Assembly (NCBI GenBank): GCA_031772625.1
Contig: CM062820.1
Span: 88,699,988 to 88,763,987 of the forward strand
Length of the DNA stretch: 64,000 bases
Source of the DNA: Pinus tabuliformis
Lineage: Eukaryota > Streptophyta > Pinopsida > Pinales > Pinaceae
Direction: 5' to 3'
Shown here piece after piece: positions 1-10,200 of the stretch. Within the stretch, counting starts at the first letter, position 1. Each line of letters begins with the position of its first letter. Under the pieces are notes generated by a model, which was given only the letters and a program-made list of their open reading frames with translations, did no database searches and was not told the DNA's origin. The translations under genes were made by a program, and so were the position numbers.

Positions 1-1
1 G

Positions 2-1903
2 GCAAAGGAACACATTAAAGCAGAGGTCTGGACAAACCACATTGAAAAAATGAGAGGCCATCTCCAAAACTGGGGCGTCTCTTGGCTTAACCTAGCAGGC
101 AGAACCATTCTTATAAAGGCTGTCCTCTCCGGACTCCCAATTTATCAATATGCAATCATTATGGCTCCTGCTAGTATCCACAAACACATGGAGCTCATAA
201 TGAGAAGCTTTCTCTGGCAAGGAGGTAAACAGGACACAAAAAAATTCAGTCTGGTCAGCTGGGACCAAGTAACTCTTCCTTATGAAAAAGGAGGTCTATC
301 CATAAAAATTCCAAGCCTCTCCAACCAGGCGCTAGGGCTCAAACTGATCTGGAGGATTCTCACAGGAGCTGGCTCGTGGTGGGTGGAGACAATCAAAAGA
401 AAATACCTTAGAGGCCTAAACTCCAATATCCTCAACGACCCAATTGCAGACAGGCCTTGCACTCCGATGTGGCGCCTAGTCAAGAAAGTTCTGCCACACT
501 TCAAAGAAAATGTCTCCAAGCTCCCAGGCAACGGACAAAGCATCAACATATGGACTGACAGAATAATGAATTCCAATCCAAGAACCCTTCTTCAAGAGTT
601 CAGACCTTTGCAAGACTGGATGGAGGAAAGGAGAATAATCACCCTGCATGACATATCCTTATGGAATCAAAATAGATGGCAGGCTTGGAAAGACCTGAAT
701 CTACCTCCGAATCTAAAAGCTCTGTGGCACAATCTGAAGCTCTCATTATCAGGACTAGCTCCAACAAAAAGGGACGACGAGGACAGATATATCTGGGACA
801 CAGGGGGAGGATCCTTCACGGTTAAAGAAGGGTACAAATCTCTACAAAATTCAACCCCCAAAGCAAACTGGGACCTTTACTCAGCTGCCTGGAAGTCAGA
901 AAGCCTCCCAAAGGTAAAGCACTTCAACTGGACTCTTTTAAAAGGGAAAATCCTTACAACGGAGAACCTTAGAAAGAAAGGAATACAAGGACCTTCGATC
1001 TGCTGCTTCTGTTGGGCAGAGGAGGAGTCAATTCAGCACTCTTTCCTTCTTTGCCCGTTTGCTCAAAGGTGTTGGAAAAGGATAACAAGCCCCTTGGACA
1101 TCAGAGGATTCCCTGATCAGATGCACAATCTCCAGAAGAACTGGAAAAAAGTTTTTCCACACCTTAAGAAGGGCAAGAATAATATCATCAGAATTTGGAA
1201 GTGTATCCCTGCTACTCTATGCTGGAACCTCTGGCTAGCTAGGAACAACTACGTTTTCAAAAACAAAAGGCCTAACATGGACAGTGTAATAGCCAAAACT
1301 ATAGCAAACATCTCGGAAGCGGTCAGTGCAAACTTCATAGCCTTCCCAGACCAGAAGAGTTGGGCCCAAGAGGAAAGGGACTGGTACAATAACTTCAATG
1401 TAAGCCACTCTCAGAATCCTCCTCCACAGAATAAAGCCAACCAGAAGCAGCCCAAATGGAAGCTCAGGGGAACTAAAGAAGAAATAAGACAATGGATCAG
1501 CAAACAAGACCGCCCCCTCCTGTTCTTTGACGGCGCATCAAAGAACAACCCAGGAGCAGCGGGAGCAGGAGGCATAATAAAAGACCATGAAGGAAACCAC
1601 ATCTGTAGTTATGAATGGGGACTGGGAAGGACATCGAACAACGCAGCAGAAGCTTACAGTCTCCTCCTTGGCACCACAATTTTATCCAAATTGGGACTAA
1701 AGAACCCAATTATAATTGGGGACTCGTCTATCATAATTTCAGCCATGATCAATGATAAAGACTTCAACAAAGAAGGTCTTAATAACATAAGGAAGAGAAT
1801 CACAGAGAACACAAGAAGTTTGGGGGAAGTCACCTTTAGGCATGTGCTGAGGGAACACAACGCAGAAGCTGACTCCCTTGCCAGCAAGGCGGTGAACCGA
1901 TAG
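2..1903 (+). CDS. LINE ORF2 C-terminal part: RT thumb/linker, zf-RVT, RNase H
   Basis: The frame is open from base 2 and the first internal ATG is at 50; the true start is upstream, out of view. What remains is the region after the reverse transcriptase core (motifs such as NWGVSWLNLAGR and GGLSIKIPSLSNQALGLKLIW are typical of plant LINE ORF2). A zf-RVT zinc-binding domain follows at about residues 277-345 counted from the first ATG (WKSESLPKVKHFNW, then CCFCW...H...C). A plant-type RNase H domain runs from about residue 485 to the end. Its catalytic acidic residues are visible in FDGAS, NNAAEA, GDSS and HNAEADSLA. The protein would copy the element's RNA into DNA at the target site and degrade the RNA strand. 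No stop or frameshift is seen; the enzyme core and endonuclease lie outside the window. Confidence 0.92.
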   Translation, partial: AKEHIKAEVWTNHIEKMRGHLQNWGVSWLNLAGRTILIKAVLSGLPIYQYAIIMAPASIHKHMELIMRSFLWQGGKQDTKKFSLVSWDQVTLPYEKGGLSIKIPSLSNQALGLKLIWRILTGAGSWWVETIKRKYLRGLNSNILNDPIADRPCTPMWRLVKKVLPHFKENVSKLPGNGQSINIWTDRIMNSNPRTLLQEFRPLQDWMEERRIITLHDISLWNQNRWQAWKDLNLPPNLKALWHNLKLSLSGLAPTKRDDEDRYIWDTGGGSFTVKEGYKSLQNSTPKANWDLYSAAWKSESLPKVKHFNWTLLKGKILTTENLRKKGIQGPSICCFCWAEEESIQHSFLLCPFAQRCWKRITSPLDIRGFPDQMHNLQKNWKKVFPHLKKGKNNIIRIWKCIPATLCWNLWLARNNYVFKNKRPNMDSVIAKTIANISEAVSANFIAFPDQKSWAQEERDWYNNFNVSHSQNPPPQNKANQKQPKWKLRGTKEEIRQWISKQDRPLLFFDGASKNNPGAAGAGGIIKDHEGNHICSYEWGLGRTSNNAAEAYSLLLGTTILSKLGLKNPIIIGDSSIIISAMINDKDFNKEGLNNIRKRITENTRSLGEVTFRHVLREHNAEADSLASKAVNR

Positions 1904-1916
1904 CAGGGACAGGTTA

Positions 1917-2714
1917 GTGAAAATGAAAAAAGCTATGAAAAAGAGATCCCCTAATCAGTCAAGCCGTCATCTAGCTCATCAGAAAAGCCCCTCTGAACCT
2001 TGTCAGATCAGTATTCACCCCATCAGCCTGTCATTGAATGATCATCCCTTACCTTACACTCCTCCGTCTTCCCTCTCTCTTCTTGATCCCAGCCCCTCCC
2101 GTGTTATCCCCTCTGGTTTGGTAGGCAAATGTCTCTTCAAGCCTCCCGGACAGTGCACCTCGAATCCGCAGCAAGTTATGCATACAATGCTCACAGGTTT
2201 CAATACCCCGCTCTATCGTCTAGTATGGCTCTCTCCTTCCCTTTATATATCTGCTCCCCTACGCGATTTCCTTAATCAAGCTTTGCAGCCCCAGTTACAG
2301 CAAAAAAGAGTATGGAGCATTGAGGTTAGAATAGTTGTTCAAGGGAGTGATACTGTCCAGAGCGCGCCTAGAACTTTGAGTTCCCCTTTCCTTCTCAGCA
2401 CAAAGAGTGTTACCAATCATAGATTCGGTGTTCAACCCAATCAAGCCGTCCTCAGGTATAAATCAAACTATTTCTTAGATTTTTGTTTGCTAATCCGCTC
2501 CTTTCAAGCCATGGCAGAGAACAGGCAGCAGCCAGCAGCACAAGAGGGCGCAGCGCGTCATGGGAATCCCCTGGACAGGGTGATAGGGAATGATACCTAC
2601 ACACTTTGTAAAGAGCACGTTTCCATGATTGCTCGTTTTGTTAAACACCACAAAGAGTTGAGGGACGATTTTGAATTAGACAGCCGCTCTAAAAGAAAGA
2701 AGCTGATAAAATAG
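1917..2714 (+). CDS. Open frame downstream of LINE ORF2, function unknown
   Basis: A 265-codon frame starts 14 bp after the ORF2 stop, in a different reading frame, and ends about 300 bp before the poly-A tail. The N-terminal half is rich in Ser, Pro and Leu with no recognisable domain. The C-terminal 70 residues are more protein-like: MAENRQQPAAQEGAARHG is followed by a charged, possibly helical stretch ending in a Lys/Arg-rich tail (SRSKRKKLIK). It could be a third LINE protein, a captured exon, or a chance open stretch in the 3' UTR. The second half alone (ATG near 2511) would be the more convincing coding unit. I do not recognise the family. Confidence 0.35.
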   Translation: MKMKKAMKKRSPNQSSRHLAHQKSPSEPCQISIHPISLSLNDHPLPYTPPSSLSLLDPSPSRVIPSGLVGKCLFKPPGQCTSNPQQVMHTMLTGFNTPLYRLVWLSPSLYISAPLRDFLNQALQPQLQQKRVWSIEVRIVVQGSDTVQSAPRTLSSPFLLSTKSVTNHRFGVQPNQAVLRYKSNYFLDFCLLIRSFQAMAENRQQPAAQEGAARHGNPLDRVIGNDTYTLCKEHVSMIARFVKHHKELRDDFELDSRSKRKKLIK

Positions 2715-3170
2715 AGAAAGGAAATCGAGGGACTTAAGGCACCAAAAGGATGAACAGAGGGATGTTCAGATGGAAGACACAGTAAACCAATTTTGGTGTT
2801 AGTCAAATGAACAGCAAAGTAAAGTTAATAGATGGTTTGTTTGTAAGGCAGTATAGTAGGCATCTTTTCCAGCAATTTCTTTTCAACTTAATCTCACAGA
2901 AGTCACGGGCTGCGTCCCGGTTTTGGACTTCATTTGTGCCCGCTCTTCTTGAATCCTATGTAATAGCTCTGGATCTCTACAGTTTTTTAATATATGAGTA
3001 AATGATCTTGTGCAAAAAAAAAAAAAAAAAGTTATAGGAATTTTTAATAAGTTATAGGAAGGAAATGTGACAATTTTTCCTTTCAACTATCAGTGTTACA
3101 TCTAACTACTTATTTGGAGAAAAAGAATAAAACATTTTTTTAATTGTATTTTTGTTGCATCTCCTTAAAG

Positions 3171-3422
3171 GTTTATTCAAATGTAAAGTTTAGACATTCG
3201 TTGGATACGAAATTAAATTTAACATCCAAGAAGCACCCATTTTTCATATTTTTTAACATACCCAGAGTACAAAAATTGAAAATACATGAAAAATAAGGTT
3301 TATTCAAATGTAAAGTGTAGACATTTGTTGGATACGAAATTAAATTTAACATCCAACAACACCCATTTTTGCATATTTTTTAGCATACCAACAGTACAAA
3401 AATTGAAAATACATGAAAAATA
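3171..3422. repeat. Tandem duplication, about 127-bp unit x2
   Basis: Two head-to-tail copies, 3171-3297 and 3298-3422, both beginning GTTTATTCAAATGTAAAG and ending in an A-rich stretch (AATACATGAAAAAT). They differ by a handful of substitutions and small indels. No coding content. Confidence 0.85.
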
Positions 3423-3557
3423 TATTTTAAACCTATGTATTTTAAAAATTTTCCATTGTGTCTACTAAAAACATGCAAAGTAGGTGCTAGTTGGTTGTGT
3501 AATTTAGTTCCACATCCAAGGAATGTCTATCCTTGATATTTGAGTACTTAGAAAAAT

Positions 3558-3972
3558 ATAATTAAAAAATAATAATTTTATTTATTTTTCTATAAAAAAT
3601 CATCTCTTATTTTATTATTTTAACTATTATGTTATTACTTTCCTTATGAGACCTATTTTAGAGCTCAAAATTTATGTAATGGTAGGCTCACCAAATACCA
3701 TTTTCATTTTTTTTATAATTTATAATTTATTAGGATCACCTATTTTTTAAATATGAAATAATTAAAAAATAATAAATTTATTTCTTTTCCTCTAAAAAAT
3801 CATCTCTTATTTTATTATTTCAACTCTCTTATTTTATTATTTTATCTATTATGTTATTACTTAGGAGACCCATTTTAGATTTCAAAATTTATGTAATGGT
3901 AGACTCACCAAATACCAAAATTCATTTTTTCTTATAATTTATTTGAATCACCTATTTCTTAAATATGAAATG
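3558..3972. repeat. Tandem duplication, about 200-bp unit x2
   Basis: Unit 1 at 3558-3757 and unit 2 at 3758 to about 3972 both start ATAATTAAAAAATAATAA and contain the shared stretches AAAAAATCATCTCTTATTTT and ATTTATGTAATGGTAG. Unit 2 carries an extra internal duplication of TCTTATTTTATTATTT. AT-rich and noncoding. Confidence 0.8.
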
Positions 3973-4790
3973 TCAAGCCAAGAGAAATGGACATTCCACT
4001 ATCATGCATATTATCCCATTTCGCTCTCTTATCAACATCATTAGGAGGGATTTCTTATACCAATATAAATTTGATATAATCCTGTACCTCCTAGTACATC
4101 ATGTGGGATTTCCATAAAAGAAATTAGTACTAATAAGAAAAAATTCACTTGAGGTGGACATATTAAAATATACAAATAATATAGTATAAAAAGTTAACAA
4201 TGATTTTCTAAATGAAAAACTTTCCAGAAAATAGGTTGTTTAAAAAAAATAGATTTCGGATGTGAAAGTTATACTTTTTAAAAGTCATTATTAAAAAAAC
4301 CACATGGTTATATCTATATATATATATATATATATAAAAGAATTGACTTTGGCATAACCTTGCTTGTGCAAATAAATTATTTTATGAAGTGATCTATTTT
4401 TATAAGACAAGTTAGAATTATTTTTACAACAAAATTACTTTATAAATAAAAGTTGCAAGCAAAAAAATAACTAAAAAATTATTAGTTATTTTTGAAATAC
4501 ATTTACAATGAAGTTATGAAATAAATTAAATTTGTGTAAACTTTTTCAAAAATAACTTAAAAGAGATTTGAACTTAAAACCTATTACTAAATAAATTAAC
4601 TTATCCATAAAAAAAAAAAACATAACAATGATAGTGAAAAAGGTTTGGGGATGTTGGTATTGTTATTATTGTAATTGAAAATATTTCTTGGAGTGAGTGC
4701 TGACCCAAAAAAATATCCTTAATAAAAAAACAACATTTTGAAACTAAATTAAATAAATAAATAATAAAAATATATAAGGTAATCTTTGTT
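3973..4790. other. AT-rich intergenic DNA with a short (TA)n run
   Basis: No gene or mobile-element motif is recognisable. A (TA)n microsatellite lies at about 4312-4336. Several A-runs occur. Peroxidase-like intron sequence begins just to the right. Confidence 0.5.
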
Positions 4791-5334
4791 AATCTTTGTT
4801 TGTTTTGAATAATTTCTTAGAACTAAAGCCATCTAATTATATCACATAATAACTAATATATTTTACGTTAATTACCAGTTGGGTGGGCCTTCCTAGACGG
4901 TGATGTTGAGACTCGAGAACAACAAACTTAACCGCTGCAAACTCTAACATTTCACTGCCCACTTCCAATCTAAGTTCCGTCATCTCATCTCACTATTCCG
5001 AGCGCAGAGGCTCTCCACAATGGAAATCGCCACACTAGTTGGTAATATTATTTATTTCCCACAATACAATTCACTAATGATTATAAAAATTTAGTATAAT
5101 TCATGGTTGTCAATTTAACAAAATATATATTTTTGGGTCCTGTTGAGTTGATATGATAGGTCATCTATCACATTTAGAATTTTCCTATTGATGTTTTAGG
5201 ATTGATATGAACTACATTGGAGGGTTAGAAAAATATAAATGTAATGCATTTAACAAAATATATTAATATTAATTACAAAATTTTCTATTCAACAATGATA
5301 TCACATGTTTAATTTATATGTGCTAATACTTTAG

Positions 5335-7222
5335 TGATGCAGGAGCATCTGGTCGACAGGGTGAAGACCGAGAGGGGGTGAACACAGTTTCAGAAGAAGA
5401 TTGGGGAAGATGAACGGTTCATTAAACTGGACAGCAAGCCTGTCAGAGTTATTATGTTTTTTTTGTTTAATTTCTTTCAGGGTTAACTACAGCATTAAAC
5501 TTTGTTGTCTTAATTTATGTTTGTTTTATTTTAATTATTGTAACAGGTTTTAGTTAGAAGTGTTAAAGATAGATTAGTGTCAATAAGTATGTAAACAGCA
5601 AACCCTTATGGTATAAAGGGGACAAGTGAACAAACAAATAGTAAAGGAAACGTATGCCTGTAGCAACTGCACAAACTGTAATAGCATAACTACCAAGCAG
5701 TTAACTAACTGCCCAAACTATTGTACAAAAAGACAAACGAAATAACCCAGAGGGGTTCAGCAGCAGAACATGTAAAGGAGAATAATAGAAATACATACAT
5801 TTTCTTCCTTCATCAAATACAGTGCACAATTAAACACACAGTTCCAAGATTTTTGTCTCTGTAACAGAATGTACATGTATACTACTGTGTTTTCAATTCA
5901 TTTCAGGTAAATAAAATAACAGAGTTTTTACAATTCCAAAGAGTCTATCGACCAGCCAAGGCCGAGAGTGAGCACAAGGCGGGAAGGCGCAAACCAACAC
6001 AACAGAGCGTACCAGACCACGGTCGAGACCAGGTAAGCAACAAAACCAATTACAATTAAGTTTATAAGCCACTGAATATTACATTGTACGCCTATATAAT
6101 TCAACTTCCATAAAACTGTGCAACGAGGGTTCATTGAACCGAGCTATCAAGGGCTCACAGAAACCCTCTAAGTTGCGGCTACGGGTTGGAGTTAACCCAA
6201 CACACTCAGGTTCGACAGACATATAGTATATAGACAACAGGCGAAAGAAAATGCAACCAAGACCAAGAACCACTGTGAGAAAGTGAAACAAGGACAGAGC
6301 TACCCAGGAAGGAGTGACTGTAACCCTTGCGAATCCACGGGAACCGGCCACACCTGCCAACACGAAACAAGGTGAAGGGTTAGGGTTTGAAACCAGATAA
6401 TAACCCTGTACAAGAAAGCTATGACACGAAGCTGTGAATAAACCAAAGAAAACCCGTGTATGGTAGAGACGGAGAGGCCATACCTGCAGTGAGCCGAGAC
6501 CCAGGCCAGCAGAATCGAACTATTAACCCTGAACACGAAGGGGTTGCGGAACGTTAGTTCCGGTACAAACGGTGGATAAAGAAATATAACACGGAACGAA
6601 ACCATACCTGTTCTATAAAGCCGAGCGCCGGAGGAAAACCAAGTTGGACAGCCATCGAACTGAGCATTTGATAGCTGAGCAGACCAGCAACCATTCATCA
6701 CCAGCATTCACCACGAAATTACCAAAAGGACCATAACGAACAGTATTCACCAGAACAAACCCAGGAATGCTCACACAGTCGTAAAAACAAGTTGACTGTG
6801 CAATGGAGGAACCAGAACTTACCAATAAAACCTGAAGTGAATACATCGACTCCCACAGCAACGGATAGACAGAGTTGAATAGCATTGTTTCATCATAAAA
6901 ACCAGCGGGAGATCAACAGGGTTCTCCCCACAGGCAGAGAAACCAGAGGCGGAGCCGAGACCAGAACGAGACCACAGAACAAGTCACAAAGTGAAAATGA
7001 CCGAACAGGCGCGAAACGGGGGAGGAAAAGCGAATTAAGGGGATTAGGGTTTGTCAACTCCAAGGAGGGCAGGTGTCATAAGGAGAGACCAAGTAAGGTA
7101 CCGTGAATTGAATGTCAATCAACCACCAGAATCATTTACAATCGCTTTTTAATCAAACCAAAATATTAGTGTAAGTCCACGTAGATTGAGCTAGCGTGGG
7201 ACCACGTGGGCTGGACCCATCA
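5335..7222 (+). repeat. 5' LTR of element 1 (1888 bp)
   Basis: Starts TGATGCAGGAGC and ends GGACCCATCA; same length as the 3' copy. Its first 54 bp repeat the last codons and stop of the polyprotein. Reverse-strand open frames of 68, 94, 135 and 90 codons (5928-6885) recur at the same places in the 3' LTR, as expected from recent copying; they resemble no protein I know. Confidence 0.95.
5612..5617 (+). promoter_or_regulatory. Candidate TATA box in element 1 5' LTR
   Basis: TATAAA in the context TATGGTATAAAGGGGAC lies about 280 bp into the LTR, a reasonable position for the retrotransposon promoter. The same context is present in the 3' LTR near 12119. Only the motif supports this call. Confidence 0.4.
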
Positions 7223-7224
7223 AT

Positions 7225-7238
7225 TGGTATCAGAGAAC
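7225..7238 (+). other. Primer-binding site of element 1 (initiator Met tRNA type)
   Basis: TGGTATCAGAGAAC begins two bases after the 5' LTR end. The first 11 bases fit the usual plant initiator-methionine tRNA primer site TGGTATCAGAGC. Minus-strand DNA synthesis would start here. Confidence 0.9.
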
Positions 7239-7265
7239 TTTTTTTTTTTGTTGAAGTAGAAGAGG

Positions 7266-10200
7266 ATGGAAGCGCCAAGACGAGGACGTGGAAGAGGTGC
7301 ACGTAGAGGAGCAGATGAAGGATTGAGGGAACAAATTAGAGTTCTTATAGCTCGCTTGGAAGCAGTGGAAGCGGGTAGACGAAGAGACCCAGAACTTGGA
7401 GATACCAATGAGGAGGAAGTGGTGGCTGCTGCAGACGGGTCTGATGAGGTAGCTCCGGAATTGAAGCTGTTGCGACAGGTTTTATTGGCCAGCAGCAAAC
7501 CAAAAACAGAAATCTCTAATTATGATGGCAGTCTGTCCGCGGAAGTCTTATTGGACAGGATAAGCGAACTGGACAAATATTTTGAAAATGAAGAAGTCAG
7601 TGAGGATAAAAGGGTTAAGTTCGCTGCCACTAAGCTAAAGGGACACACGCTACTGTGGTGGGACAGTGTCCAAGCGGACAGAAAAAGAATGAACAAGTCG
7701 CCGATACGACAATGGTCCAGGATGATAGCGAAATTGAAAGGCAGATTTCTGCCAAAAGACTACCAGGTGGAATTATATCGGCAAGTGCAGAGTTTAAAGC
7801 AGAGGGGAATGACAGTTAAGGAGTACACGGAAGAATTTTACCGAGTAAATTTACGTGCTGGTTATACTGATGATAACCCAGAAAAGACAGCAAGGTACGT
7901 AAATGGATTGAGGATGGAGATATTAGATGAAATCAGTATTCTTTCTCCCCGGAATATTGAAGAAGCCTTTCAGAGCACTGTAAAGGCTGAGGAAAAGATT
8001 AACAGAAAACAGAACAGCAGAAGAGGCAGAGGAAATAGCAGAGGACGGGGACAATCCTACGGTAGAGGAAAGAGTGCTGCGAACAGCGAAGAAGGCAGCA
8101 GTTCAAAAACTTCAGGGACAGCAGAAAAAGGAGATAGCACCAGAGGAGGTCGGTCATACCATAGAGGACGAGGGAATGGCCGCGGAAGAGGGACTAATGT
8201 CCAGTGCTACAGGTGCCACAAATGGGGGCACAGAGCCTTTGAATGTCCAGAAGTTGAACAGGCCGGACAGAGAGGGACACTTATGGCACAGCCGGAAGAA
8301 GCTGAAGCCCAACCCCGGGAGGTGGAAGACATGGCGGAGACAGGAGAAGCCTTAATTTTGAACAAAGTGTTATTAAAACCAACCAAGGAAGTGTCTGAAC
8401 CAACACAGCAGAAAGCACTGTTCCGGACAGTCTGCAAATCGCAGGGAAAGTGCTGCAAGGTGATAATAGACAGCGGGAGTACGGATAACTTGGTTGCCAC
8501 TGAGATGGTGGAAAAACTGGGGTTGAAGCGACGGAAGCATCCCACACCCTACAAGGTGTCGTGGCTGCAGAAAGGCCACCAGTTGTTGGTTGATGAACAA
8601 TGCGAAGTAGATTTTCACATTGGCAAGTACCACGATACAGTGGTCTGCGATATTATGCCAATGGATGTGTGCCACATACTGCTCGGAAGACCATGGCAGT
8701 ATGACAGGAAGGTGACACATGATGGGAAAACAAATTGTTATAAGTTTACGAAGGATGGGGTCAAACACACACTTGTACCCATCAAGGAGGAAGATTCAGC
8801 AGAATCAAGCGGAACAAAGGCGCTATTAATGGGAGGAAAACAGTTCATAAAGAAGGTTGAGGAAAATGAAATTAATTTTGCAGTTGTGAGGAGGATGAAG
8901 CCAGTATTACTGAACTTAGGGAAATCAGAATTGCCCAAAGAAGTACAAGAGCTGTTAGAAGAATTTAAAGATATTGCGGCTGATGAGCTACCTGATAAGT
9001 TGCCTCGCAAGAGGAGCATCAGCCACCATATTGATTTCATACCAGGAGCAAGCTTACCAAACAAGGCAGCGTACAGAATGAGTCCAAAGGACAATGAAGA
9101 AGTACGAAAACAAGTGCAGGAGTTGTTAGATAAGGGACTGATCAGAGAGAGTTTAAGCCCCTGTGCGGTACCTACAGTCCTTGCACCCAAGAAAGGTGGA
9201 GAATGGCGAATGTGCACAGATTCGCGAGCTATAAACAAAATTACGATTCGGTACAGGTTTCCCTTGCCTAGAATGGATGATATGATGGACTGTCTTAGTG
9301 GGGCAGCATATTTTACGAAAATAGATCTGAAAAGTGGGTACCATCAGATCAGAATTAGAGAGGGAGACGAATGGAAGACAACCTTCAAGACCAACGAAGG
9401 ACTGTACGAATGGCTGGTCATGCCATTTGGGTTGAGTAACGCTCCGAGTACTTTTATGAGACTGATGAATGAAATGTTAAAGGAATTTATTGGAAAATTC
9501 CTGATAGTCTATCTGGACGATATTTTAATTTTCAGCAGGACGAAAAAAGAGCACCTCCAGCATATTCGAAGGGTATTCGAGAAGCTGCAGCAGAACAAAC
9601 TGCTGATAAATTTGAAGAAATGCACTTTCTTGCAGAAGGAGTTAATTTATCTGGGATTTGTAGTGGCAAAGAATGAGTTAAAGATGGACCCAGAGAAGAT
9701 TAAAGCGATCATAAGTTGGCCGTCACCTAAGAATTTATTCGAGGTACGTAGCTTTCACGGTTTAGCCAGTTTTTATCGAAAGTTCATTAAGAATTTTAGT
9801 GAAATCTGCGCACCAATGCTAGAGACCATCAAAAAGGCTAGCCAACCTTTTTGTTGGACTAAGGCGGCAGAAGACAGTTTCCAACTTCTGAAGCGGAAAA
9901 TAACGGAGAGGCCAATCTTGAGACTGCCCGATTTCAGCAAACGTTTTCAGGTTCGTTGTGACGCAAGCGGGACAACTATTGGCACTGTACTCAGTCAAGA
10001 GGACAGACCAGTGGCGTTCTTTAGTGAGAAACTAAATGAAAGTCGGCAGAAATATTCATCATATGACGAAGAATTCTATGCAGTGGTTCAAGCCTTGAAG
10101 CATTGGAGGCACTACTTACTAGGCAATGAGTTCGTCTTGTTCTCTGATAATTCTGCGTTACATTATATAACACAGCAGCACAAACTGAACCATAAACATG

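Larger units (their letters stand above)
1..3030 (+). mobile_element. LINE (non-LTR retrotransposon), 5' end outside window
   Basis: The left edge holds the 3' part of a plant L1-type LINE. The ORF2 reading frame is already open at base 2, a second open frame follows, and about 300 bp of untranslated sequence lead to a run of 17 A at 3014-3030, the expected poly-A end of a target-primed insertion. Directly after the poly-A the 10-mer GTTATAGGAA occurs twice (3031-3040 and 3051-3060). The matching 5' target-site duplication would lie outside the window, so the insertion length cannot be judged. ORF2 has no visible stop or frameshift, so this copy is fairly young. Confidence 0.85.

Noticed and set aside
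6079-6885. Reverse-strand frames of 94-135 codons in element 1 LTRs taken as genes
   Set aside because: They overlap one another and lie inside an LTR; recent copying explains their presence in both LTRs.
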